Below, piece after piece: positions 57,036-64,000 of a DNA stretch of 64,000 bases (positions are counted from its first letter, which is position 1; every line of letters begins with the position of its first letter). The translations under genes and the position numbers were made by a program. Below the pieces are notes generated by a model that did not search any database, was not told the origin of the DNA, and saw only the letters and a list, made by a program, of their open reading frames with translations. Source of the DNA: Nostoc sp. FACHB-152 (lineage in GTDB: Bacteria; Cyanobacteriota; Cyanobacteriia; Cyanobacteriales; Nostocaceae); NCBI RefSeq assembly GCF_014697475.1, contig NZ_JACJRV010000004.1, positions 186,001 through 250,000 of the forward strand. Direction: 5' to 3'.

Positions 57036-57809
57036 TTAGACAAATTTACTTGCTTGTGCGAACCGTCTGTTAATCTCATCCCAATTCACCACATTCCACC
57101 AAGCTGCTAAATAGTCAGCGCGGCGGTTTTGGTAGTTGAGATAATAGGCGTGTTCCCATACATCATTACCAAGAATAGGATACTTACCTTCGCTGATTGG
57201 ATTATCTTGATTAGCTGTAGTTGTTATTTCTAGCTTGCCATTTTGATTGCGAACTAGCCAAACCCAACCACTACCAAAACGTGCTGCACCAGCTTCGTTA
57301 AATTGTTTTTTGAAAGCTGCAAAATTACCAAAATTTTGATTAATCGCAGTGGCTATTTCTCCTGTTGGTTCTCCACCACCCTGCGGCTTCATAATTTTCC
57401 AGAACATGGAGTGGTTGACATGACCACCGCCATTATTGCGGACTGTTGTACGAATATCTGCTGGGATTTTGCCAAGTTTGCGTAATAGTTCTTCCACAGA
57501 TTGGTTTTTGAGTTCTGGGTGTTTGTCTAACGCTGCATTCAAATTTTTCACATAAGCCGCATGATGCTTATCGTGGTGAAACTGCATTGTTCTAGCATCA
57601 ATGTGTGGTTCTAATGCATCGTAGGCGTATGGCAAAGGTGGTAGTTCAATCGCACCTGTTGTACTGGGTGATTTTTCTGCTAAAGCAAAGGAATCTAATG
57701 CAAAAACACCTGTACCTGCACCCAGTAAAAACAAGAAATGTCTTCTATTAAGAGTCATAAGAATTTTTGCAGCAAATCTATGCAATTTGTTGACAGTCTT
57801 TATTGTCAT
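57036..57809 (-). CDS. sodA: Superoxide dismutase (Mn/Fe type) with Tat-like signal
   Basis: Converts superoxide to oxygen and hydrogen peroxide. The mature domain (from about residue 54, [15 protein letters not shown]) shows the metal ligands in [23 protein letters not shown] and [12 protein letters not shown], so it should be active. The N-terminus carries [12 protein letters not shown], a twin-arginine motif followed by a hydrophobic core ending ALA, predicting export or membrane anchoring, as known for the MnSOD of Anabaena. The start is uncertain: 57809 (257 residues) or the ATG 57758 (240 residues, MTLNRRHF); neither has a clear ribosome-binding site. Mn versus Fe use is not settled by eye; Mn is likely by analogy. 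Confidence 0.93.
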   Translation of the reverse strand: MTIKTVNKLHRFAAKILMTLNRRHFLFLLGAGTGVFALDSFALAEKSPSTTGAIELPPLPYAYDALEPHIDARTMQFHHDKHHAAYVKNLNAALDKHPELKNQSVEELLRKLGKIPADIRTTVRNNGGGHVNHSMFWKIMKPQGGGEPTGEIATAINQNFGNFAAFKKQFNEAGAARFGSGWVWLVRNQNGKLEITTTANQDNPISEGKYPILGNDVWEHAYYLNYQNRRADYLAAWWNVVNWDEINRRFAQASKFV

Positions 57810-57866
57810 AGATTTAGGCTACAAAAAATTGCCTACTCTAGATTAAAAATGAAGAATTATGGATGG

Positions 57867-58133
57867 TTAAATAGTATCAGGGTCTACACCTAATGCTTTT
57901 AATCTTTCTGCTAGTAAGTGGACGCGTTGTTCTGCTTGATGAGCGCGCTGTTCTATTTGTTGAGCGAGTTCATCACCAGTCAGCAAAACATTGCTATCTT
58001 GATCGCACCATCGCAACCAAGTATCATTTCTACCTTCAAATTCTCCAGTCCATAAAGTTACACCCAAACCAATATCTTCTAAGCAATTATTTGTGGTTTG
58101 GAAGTAATGAACGGTAAATATACTCGCTCTCAA
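57867..58133 (-). pseudogene. C-terminal remnant of a Uma2-family gene
   Basis: 88 codons matching only the tail of Uma2 (DUF820) proteins: IGLGVTLWTGEFEGR, WLRWCDQDSNVLLTGDE, a Gln/Arg-rich coiled stretch and KALGVDPDTI. The nuclease core (ELVNGEL, DVVV, EVVSES, YWIVDP) is missing, and nothing upstream to 58317 encodes it. It is the left-over end of a deleted gene, the second damaged Uma2 gene in this window. Confidence 0.75.
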
Positions 58134-58317
58134 CTAGCAGCAATATTTAGATAGAAAGCAGATTATCACTACCGCTATTAAATTCCTATTTTTAACTTAT
58201 AATTACTCACCAAAAGACTTACTAACGGTTATAGATGAGTATCTTAGCCAGTTACCAGGAGAGGAAATTTCAAGTTAAAAATTAAGTTACTGGGCGGGGC
58301 TTGCCCGCCCAATACAA

Positions 58318-59739
58318 TTAACCGAAATGTTGAATAATTGCGTCGGCAAATTCAGAACATTTGAGAGGTTCTACAGGTGGTTCTATTAACCGTGCTAAAT
58401 CGTAGGTGACTTGACCCTGCGCGATCGCATCTCCTAAACCTTTCTTAACTAAGTCTGCGGCTTCTTGCCAACCCAGATATTCCAACATCATCACGCCAGA
58501 CAAAATTACCGAACCAGGGTTAATTTTGTCTAAGCCTGCGTGTTTGGGTGCTGTACCGTGAGTTGCTTCAAAAACAGCACAAGCATCACCAATATTCGCG
58601 CCTGGCCCCATACCTAAACCGCCAACAATCGCCGCCGCCGCATCCGACAGGTAATCGCCGTTGAGGTTCATTGTTGCCAGAATAGAATACTCATCTGGTC
58701 TGGTTTGAATTTGTTGAAAAATACTGTCAGCAATCCGGTCATTGACCATGACTTTATCTTTCCACTTGCCATTGCCGTGGCTGTCCCAAATTGAATTAAG
58801 AACTGTTTCAACTTCCTTGACAATTTGGGATTTTTTCTCTTGGGTGAGGGCATCAAAACCAGGATCAATTTGACGGGCGTTTTCTTCTAAGGAAATATTA
58901 GGATTTTTCTCCTTGTTGCTTAAAATCCAAGATTCCCGTTCGGTAACTGTCTCTTGACGAAACTCTGTGGTTGCTAATTCATAACCCCAATCACGGAAAG
59001 CACCTTCGGTGTACTTCATGATGTTACCCTTATGCACCAGAGTCACCTGTTGCTTCTGTTTGGGTAAGGTTAAAGCGTGTTTAATGGCGCGACGTACTAG
59101 ACGCTGGGAACCAGTTTTGCTGATGGGTTTGATGCCAATACCAGAATCGAGAGGAATTTGCTTTTTACCGTGTTCTGGGGTGGCGGGGATAAGTTCTTTG
59201 TTGAGGATGGAGATTAAGCGATCGCCGATTTCACTACCTTGTTTCCACTCAATTCCCAAGTAAATATCTTCGGTATTTTCCCGATAAACAATTACATCTA
59301 GCTTTTCAGGATTTTTGTGCGGTGAAGGCGTACCAGCGTAATAACGGCATGGGCGCACGCAAGCATATAAGTCAAAAATTTGACGTAATGCTACGTTTAA
59401 AGAACGAATCCCACCACCAACGGGAGTAGTTAAAGGCCCTTTAATTGCCACACCATATTCTTTAATTGCCGTCAGAGTATCTTCTGGTAAATACTGATAA
59501 GTACCGTATAAATCACAAGCCTCATCACCAGCATAAACCTTAAACCAACTAATCTGGCGTTTACCTTGATATGCCTTAGCTACTGCCGCATCTAGTACCT
59601 TTTGAGTAGCAGGCCAGATATCAATACCTGTTCCATCGCCCCGAATAAACGGGATAATTGGGTTGTCAGGCACAATTGGCTCACCATTTTTGAAGGTGAT
59701 TTTTGATCCACTAGTCGGGGGGGTAATCTTGTCGTACAT
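58318..59739 (-). CDS. icd: Isocitrate dehydrogenase (NADP-dependent)
   Basis: Oxidatively decarboxylates isocitrate to 2-oxoglutarate with NADP, supplying the carbon skeleton for ammonium assimilation in cyanobacteria. The 473-residue product is full length and begins [16 protein letters not shown]. Substrate-site motifs include [16 protein letters not shown], the [13 protein letters not shown] loop (with the Ser phosphorylated in E. coli), [16 protein letters not shown] and [17 protein letters not shown]. The roughly 50-residue insertion (about 260-310) is typical of cyanobacterial Icd. I looked for an NtcA site (GTA-N8-TAC) upstream and did not find one. It is divergent from gun4. Confidence 0.97.
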   Translation of the reverse strand: MYDKITPPTSGSKITFKNGEPIVPDNPIIPFIRGDGTGIDIWPATQKVLDAAVAKAYQGKRQISWFKVYAGDEACDLYGTYQYLPEDTLTAIKEYGVAIKGPLTTPVGGGIRSLNVALRQIFDLYACVRPCRYYAGTPSPHKNPEKLDVIVYRENTEDIYLGIEWKQGSEIGDRLISILNKELIPATPEHGKKQIPLDSGIGIKPISKTGSQRLVRRAIKHALTLPKQKQQVTLVHKGNIMKYTEGAFRDWGYELATTEFRQETVTERESWILSNKEKNPNISLEENARQIDPGFDALTQEKKSQIVKEVETVLNSIWDSHGNGKWKDKVMVNDRIADSIFQQIQTRPDEYSILATMNLNGDYLSDAAAAIVGGLGMGPGANIGDACAVFEATHGTAPKHAGLDKINPGSVILSGVMMLEYLGWQEAADLVKKGLGDAIAQGQVTYDLARLIEPPVEPLKCSEFADAIIQHFG

Positions 59740-60035
59740 AGTTTAAACACTCCAGAAAAACATAAAAAGTATGAAGTATGAAGTGTGAAATATAATTTCA
59801 GCTTCAACCTCTATCCTTCATCTTGCCTAGGTTCTAGCCTCTAGTCCCCAGTCCCTAATCCCTTAATATGCAGATTTTCCCCCTATTCCTCTTTTACAGC
59901 ATTTGGGGATTTAAGTGAAACTGCCGCAATTTTGTACGATCAAAAATAGTAAACTACTTTTCGCTATCAGTGTTTCATCATCAAAAACGCCCGATAGCGA
60001 TCGCTTGTTCACTGACCGCTAACACGAGTAATGGC

Positions 60036-60758
60036 ATGACAGACCCAATGATTGTATCAGGCACTGCTAATGACATCGACTCCCTCAGACAACGCTTAAT
60101 CGCTGGGTCTCTTCAAGTCCAACAACAGATCATCCCACAGTTAGCCAACTTAGGTAATCAGGGATTAGAAGTGTTGATGGAATTTTTGCTGAAACGTCGT
60201 GAGTCCCCAGCAACTTGGATTGATGGTAAAGCCTACCAAGTCCTTTATAACTCTGATGCACCAACTGCCAGAGAATTTCTACAAAATAATTTTCCTGAGG
60301 GCATTGTACCTCTAAAATCAGACGCAGGGATCAATTACAATCCTTTACAACAGCTACTTGCTGCCCAAGACTTCCAAGCAGCCGATCGCATGACTATTGC
60401 AAAAATGTGCGAAGTAGCTGGTTCCACGGCTGTCAAACGAAAATGGCTGTATTTTACGGAAGTTGACAATTTCCCTATGACTGACTTACATACTATTAAT
60501 AATTTGTGGTTAGTTCATTCGGAAGGTAAATTTGGCTTTTCAGTACAGCGCGAAATTTGGTTAAGCCTTGGCAAAAATTGGGATAGTCTCTGGTCGAAAA
60601 TTGCCTGGAAAGATGGTAATAATTGGACACGTTATCCTAATGGCTTTATTTGGGATTTGAGTGCGCCGAAAGGTCATTTACCTCTCTCGAATCAACTGCG
60701 AGGAGTGCGTGTAATTGCGTCTTTATTTGCTCATCCGGTGTGGACAAATAAAGTATGA
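60036..60758 (+). CDS. gun4: Gun4, regulator of magnesium chelatase
   Basis: Gun4 binds protoporphyrin IX and Mg-protoporphyrin IX and stimulates Mg-chelatase, the first committed step of chlorophyll synthesis. From the ATG 60036 the product has 240 residues: an N-terminal helical bundle (about 1-85, LRQRLIAGSLQVQQQIIPQL) and the GUN4 core (about 105-235, LLAAQDFQAADRMTIAKM; WLYFTEVDNFPMTDLHTINN; FGFSVQREIW). Both parts are present, which fits the authentic Gun4 rather than the many GUN4-domain fusion proteins. An in-frame start at 59970 would add 22 residues unlike the family. The heptamer-like AAGTATG appears just after the stop. Confidence 0.92.
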   Translation: MTDPMIVSGTANDIDSLRQRLIAGSLQVQQQIIPQLANLGNQGLEVLMEFLLKRRESPATWIDGKAYQVLYNSDAPTAREFLQNNFPEGIVPLKSDAGINYNPLQQLLAAQDFQAADRMTIAKMCEVAGSTAVKRKWLYFTEVDNFPMTDLHTINNLWLVHSEGKFGFSVQREIWLSLGKNWDSLWSKIAWKDGNNWTRYPNGFIWDLSAPKGHLPLSNQLRGVRVIASLFAHPVWTNKV

Positions 60759-60790
60759 AGTATGAAATTAGTAACCCGTAAAATTAAATT

Positions 60791-61009
60791 ATGCGGAATA
60801 ACATCAAACGCGAATTTTACGTCATTATTGAACGGGACGAAGATGGCTATTATATCGGAGAAGTCCCACAGCTAAGAGGTTGTTACAGTCAAGGAGAAAC
60901 AATTGATGAATTAATGGTCAATATTAAAGAAGTTATTGAACTGTGTTTAGAAACAGAAAATGATGACACAATCTCAGAATTTATAGGTGTTCAAAAAGTA
61001 GTAATTTAA
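60791..61009 (+). CDS. hicB: HicB-family antitoxin (short form)
   Basis: 72 residues with the HicB pseudo-RNase-H-like fold: FYVIIERDEDGYYIGEVPQL, then GCYSQGETIDELMVNIKEVI and a short C-terminal helix. It neutralises the HicA toxin made from the next gene. No C-terminal ribbon-helix-helix or helix-turn-helix is present, so autoregulation by direct DNA binding is doubtful. Order is antitoxin then toxin, the reverse of the classical hicAB. Its stop overlaps the hicA start by one base (TAATG). Confidence 0.88.
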   Translation: MRNNIKREFYVIIERDEDGYYIGEVPQLRGCYSQGETIDELMVNIKEVIELCLETENDDTISEFIGVQKVVI

Positions 61010-61233
61010 TGCCAAAACTACCCAGCCTGACTGGTAAAACAGTTATTAAGGCACTAGAAAAAGTAGGATTCCAAGAGGTGCGTCAAAAAGGCAGTCATGT
61101 GCAAATGGAACATGAGGATGGACGCTTGGTTACTATTCCTGTTCATGCTGGTAAAACAATTGGCAGAGGATTACTAAGAAAAATACTACGAGATACCGAA
61201 CTTACTAGGGAGGAGTTCATCGCATTGCTCTAA
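61009..61233 (+). CDS. hicA: HicA-family mRNA interferase toxin
   Basis: 74 residues with the dsRBD-like HicA fold. The catalytic His is in KGSHVQM (H30), preceded by KALEKVGFQEVRQ and followed by VTIPVHAGKTIGRG and LRKILRDTEL. All family elements are intact, so it should cleave mRNA when free of HicB. It is translationally coupled to hicB by a one-base overlap. Confidence 0.9.
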   Translation: MPKLPSLTGKTVIKALEKVGFQEVRQKGSHVQMEHEDGRLVTIPVHAGKTIGRGLLRKILRDTELTREEFIALL

Positions 61234-61288
61234 AGAAAAATAGGGTAATATGCCTAGCAATTGCAAATTCAAAATATCAGATTAAATA

Positions 61289-62401
61289 ATGGCTAAAGTA
61301 CGTCTCGAAGAAATTAAACGTCGGTTTAACAACGTCACCGCCATCGAAGATATTACCTTTGAAATTCCCGATGGCGAGTTTTGGGTGTTAGTTGGGCCGT
61401 CTGGTTGTGGTAAATCAACGATTTTGCGGACGATCGCTGGTCTAGAAACTGCCACTTCTGGCAAACTATTTATAGGCGATCGCTTAATGAATAATATCCC
61501 AGCCAGACAGCGCGATGTGGCGATGGTATTTCAAAACTATGCCCTTTACCCGCATATGACGGTGGCGGAAAATATCGCCTTTGGTTTACAGATGCGGAAG
61601 GTGGATGCAAAGCTAATTCAAGAACGCGTGAAGACAGTGGCGCGATCGCTTTCTTTGGAACATCTGTTAGATAGAAAACCTAAACAACTTTCTGGTGGGC
61701 AGCAACAACGGGTAGCATTAGGGAGAGCGATCGCGCGTGAACCTCAAGTATTTTTATTAGATGAACCTTTATCTAATTTAGATGCTCAATTGCGCGATGA
61801 CACCAGAGCCGAATTAAAACAACTGCATCAAGAATTAGAAATTACGACTATTTATGTCACCCATGACCAAGTTGAGGCAATGACCTTGGCGGATCAAATT
61901 GTGGTGCTAAATCGGGGAAAAATTCAACAAATTGGCGACCCGCAAAGCATTTATGCTCGTCCTGCTAATCAAATGGTGGCGACTTTTTTAGGTAGTCCCC
62001 CAATGAATATTTTGTCGGCAAAATATACAAATGATGGGTTTGATGTAGGTGAACAGTTAATCAGAGTTCCAGCAGATGTGAGGGAGAGTTTACAACTACA
62101 TCCGGGGCAGAGTTTTGATTTGGGTATTCGTCCAGAGCATATTTATATTAATGAACTACAGCGAAACACACAGGAAGAGATAGGAGAATTATTTGTTGAG
62201 GTAAAAGTGGTTGAGCCTTTGGGAAGGGAAACTTTAATTCGTGCTGCTTTACCTGATTCAACTGTATTATTAAATGTTCAAATTGGTGGCAATGTGCGCT
62301 TCCATCCAGGCGATCGCTTATCTTTAAAATTAGATTTAAGTCAGTTATTTGTATTTGATTCTATTACTGGAGATAGGTTATATCCCCAGTTCAATAATTA
62401 A
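61289..62401 (+). CDS. ABC transporter ATP-binding protein (UgpC/MalK type)
   Basis: 370 residues. The nucleotide-binding domain has Walker A GPSGCGKST (36-44), the Q-loop FQNYALYPHM, signature LSGGQQQRVALGRA, Walker B VFLLDEPLSNLD and the switch His in VTHD. The C-terminal about 130 residues form the TOBE/regulatory domain typical of MalK/UgpC/MsmX (GIRPEHIYINE; GDRLSLKLD). Such subunits energise sugar or glycerol-3-phosphate importers and are often shared among several permeases. No permease or binding-protein gene adjoins it, so it may be a shared energiser. The substrate is not determined. Confidence 0.93.
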   Translation: MAKVRLEEIKRRFNNVTAIEDITFEIPDGEFWVLVGPSGCGKSTILRTIAGLETATSGKLFIGDRLMNNIPARQRDVAMVFQNYALYPHMTVAENIAFGLQMRKVDAKLIQERVKTVARSLSLEHLLDRKPKQLSGGQQQRVALGRAIAREPQVFLLDEPLSNLDAQLRDDTRAELKQLHQELEITTIYVTHDQVEAMTLADQIVVLNRGKIQQIGDPQSIYARPANQMVATFLGSPPMNILSAKYTNDGFDVGEQLIRVPADVRESLQLHPGQSFDLGIRPEHIYINELQRNTQEEIGELFVEVKVVEPLGRETLIRAALPDSTVLLNVQIGGNVRFHPGDRLSLKLDLSQLFVFDSITGDRLYPQFNN

Positions 62402-62456
62402 TTTAAAACCCTGAATATCAGGAATGACAATAATTTTGCTTCCTACCTTCTGCCTC

Positions 62457-63683
62457 CTAAGGTATTAAAACTAAACTGCCAGATTCCACAACTCCTAGTG
62501 CATTTGGCTTGCTAAAACGCCAGTGTTGTTGATATCTGTTGAGAAAGTTTTGTCCGATAATACCGTCTACTCCTGGGAGTTTGAGAATGTTGCTTTGCTC
62601 AACAATTACAGCATCAATTTCAGTGGCTTGGTGTTGCTGAATTTGCAGCTTAGTCAATTTAACCTTTTTGACTGTTTCACGTCCGCCAAAACCGAAAATT
62701 TGTGATGTTTGAGCGTTGCGATGGTCAATTCCTAATTTTTGAACTACTGACGGGGATAGCATCATCGCATAAGCTCCTGTATCCACCGCAAAAGTAAAAG
62801 GCCCTTGACCGTTAATATAAACTTGGGCAGTCAAAATCCCAAAGCTTCCTTTTAAAGGAATAGCACCCGCAACAGATTTAGAAGGTGGTAGAAGTTGCAA
62901 CTGTTGTTTTTTTGGGTTGAGTACAACATCGAAATTACTTAAAAAATCTAATCCTAAAACTCCAGTGATATTCTTTGGTAGTGCCTGTGTCGGTAGGCCT
63001 AAGCCATGAATACCAGCAACAGTGGCAGAATTTACGCCTAAAACTGGTAAGACATGGGTATTAACTTCTATTCCTTTGAGGTTATTCCCAACTACTGGCT
63101 TATATTCTAAAAGTCCTTTCGGCACAGGACTACTATTAAGCCCAAGTTGTTGAGCTATTTGAGTATTTATAATTGTTTGACTATTACCTGTATCTAATAT
63201 AAAAGTTTGAGTTTGTTTGCCAATGCGGACTGGAACCGTAAAAATAGAACTTTCACCAGCAAAGCTAAGTTGGGTGCTGGCTTGTCCTTGACCAATAGGT
63301 TGAGGTAGTTTCACACCAGTTGCTTCCATAAAAGCTGCCATGCGCTCAAAAGCATCTGGGCGAAATTGGCCATTTGCGCCTAAAGCTACTACTTGCAAGG
63401 CACATCTATTAGCAATGGCTTCAGCTTGTGCTTGATTTGTTAGCTTTTGATTAAAAGATTTAGCCTCGGTACATTTGATGACTTCTTGTAACAGTTGTTG
63501 ACCAAGGCTAGTGGCTGGTTTTTGATGAATTTGACCAGCAGCAGGTGTCGGTATCAATGGGAAAAGACTGCTGAAGTAAATGCTGGGAATAAGCACATAA
63601 GAAAGCAGACTTTTGCCTCGGTGTGAATTTTGGTTTGTTGGAATCTGATATTTTTTCCACCGAGACCGAATAGAAATTTGCAT
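62457..63683 (-). CDS. Secreted double-DTG aspartic-protease-like protein
   Basis: 408 residues with an N-terminal hydrophobic signal or anchor (about 26-50, LLSYVLIPSIYFSSLFPL). Two retropepsin-like domains follow in one chain, with active-site-type motifs FILDTGNSQT (Asp164) and FAVDTGAYAM (Asp301). Each is followed by an Ile/Leu-Gly pattern (QLGLNS; KLGIDH). Later hydrophobic-Gly motifs (GVLGLDFLSNF; GIIGQNFLNRY) match the second half of each domain. Two Asp-Thr-Gly sites in tandem suggest a pepsin-like pseudo-dimer from an internal duplication. It starts 21 bases after the mtnA stop, so it may share its transcript. The substrate is unknown. Confidence 0.85.
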   Translation of the reverse strand: MQISIRSRWKKYQIPTNQNSHRGKSLLSYVLIPSIYFSSLFPLIPTPAAGQIHQKPATSLGQQLLQEVIKCTEAKSFNQKLTNQAQAEAIANRCALQVVALGANGQFRPDAFERMAAFMEATGVKLPQPIGQGQASTQLSFAGESSIFTVPVRIGKQTQTFILDTGNSQTIINTQIAQQLGLNSSPVPKGLLEYKPVVGNNLKGIEVNTHVLPVLGVNSATVAGIHGLGLPTQALPKNITGVLGLDFLSNFDVVLNPKKQQLQLLPPSKSVAGAIPLKGSFGILTAQVYINGQGPFTFAVDTGAYAMMLSPSVVQKLGIDHRNAQTSQIFGFGGRETVKKVKLTKLQIQQHQATEIDAVIVEQSNILKLPGVDGIIGQNFLNRYQQHWRFSKPNALGVVESGSLVLIP

Positions 63684-63704
63684 AAAAACAGTGAATATAG
63701 CTAG

Positions 63705-64000
63705 TTAACACACTGTTTTAACTTGGTACTTAGCTAAATCACCAGGTGAAAATGCCCCATTTTCTGTAATTATGGCTGTGATTAACTCTGCCGGAGTAAC
63801 ATCAAAAGCTGGGTTATAAAATTCCACGCCTTCAGGTGTTAGTCTGGTGTCACCAACTTGATAAATTTCCTCTGGGTGGCGTTCTTCAATGGGGATTTGG
63901 CTACCGTCAGATAATGCAAAATCAACGGTAGAAAAAGGTGCGGCGACAAAGAAGGGTATGTTGTGAGCTTTGGCTACGATCGCTAAACTATATGTACCAA
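63705..64000 (-). CDS. mtnA: S-methyl-5-thioribose-1-phosphate isomerase, C-terminal part
   Basis: Partial: the 5' end lies beyond the window. The minus-strand frame ends ...AKYQVKTVC and encodes [53 protein letters not shown] and [20 protein letters not shown]. This is the conserved C-terminus of MtnA, which isomerises methylthioribose-1-phosphate in the methionine salvage pathway. It is followed at 21 bases by the aspartic-protease-like gene. Confidence 0.88.
   Translation of the reverse strand, partial: GTYSLAIVAKAHNIPFFVAAPFSTVDFALSDGSQIPIEERHPEEIYQVGDTRLTPEGVEFYNPAFDVTPAELITAIITENGAFSPGDLAKYQVKTVC

Noticed and set aside
59740-60035. NtcA binding site upstream of icd
   Set aside because: I looked for GTA-N8-TAC on both strands and found only partial matches (GTACGATC..., GTAAACTAC), not the full motif.

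Overview
The window is a chromosomal segment of a cyanobacterium, most likely a filamentous heterocyst-forming member of the Nostocales (Nostoc/Anabaena group). The evidence is a beta' RNA polymerase subunit split into rpoC1 (gamma) and rpoC2, many copies of the HIP1 octamer GCGATCGC, heptanucleotide-type repeats in intergenic gaps, and oxygenic-phototroph genes (sasA with a KaiB-like domain, gun4, a CRR7-type NDH-1 protein, DUF3493 and DUF2854 proteins). No species name is claimed.

Layout. 0.3-9.8 kb: the minus-strand rpoB-rpoC1-rpoC2 operon with a strong terminator and structured spacers. 10.5-11.6 kb: tatD and rpsT, divergent from hisD (12.1 kb). 13.6-18.5 kb: a universal stress protein, a Uma2 gene broken by one in-frame TAG, an SRPBCC-like protein, hslO (Hsp33), and a large membrane-anchored helical-repeat protein. 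18.5-22.2 kb: a secreted NPCP-repeat protein, a DUF2267 protein and a sensor histidine kinase.

22.6-29.3 kb: the most unusual block, four plus-strand genes: two small secreted pilin-like proteins, a PapD-like periplasmic chaperone, and a 1373-residue usher-like barrel protein with two C-terminal regulatory-type beta domains. I read this as a divergent chaperone-usher-type surface-fibre system. A strong hairpin terminator lies after the first subunit gene, and the usher-like protein has no visible signal peptide.

29.4-37 kb: polyphosphate kinase, a single-domain response regulator, several small phototroph proteins, a long decayed gap, a REC-GGDEF protein and the clock output kinase SasA, the last two ending back to back. 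37-38.8 kb has no gene. 38.8-46.4 kb: an SLH lipoprotein, a PEP-CTERM GDSL esterase, a class II aldolase-like protein, an M42 peptidase, tRNA-Thr(CGT), a DUF3493 protein and a DUF1565/SLH protein.

46.5-53.3 kb: the minus-strand translation/termination operon rimP-nusA-rnpM(ylxR)-infB plus a membrane protein, with an attenuator-like hairpin just upstream of rimP. 53.4-64 kb: a large membrane protein, a peptidoglycan-binding protein with an SPT-repeat tail, an SDH-type Clp-fold protease, a Tat-type superoxide dismutase, a Uma2 remnant, icd, gun4, a hicB-hicA toxin-antitoxin pair, a UgpC/MalK-type ABC ATPase, a double-DTG aspartic protease-like protein, and the 3' end of mtnA cut by the window edge.

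Most genes are housekeeping or conserved cyanobacterial genes. The accessory signal is in the usher-like cluster, the two Uma2 remnants, the hicBA pair and the decayed gap at 33.7-34.8 kb. All calls come from reading sequence and motifs; no database search was run.
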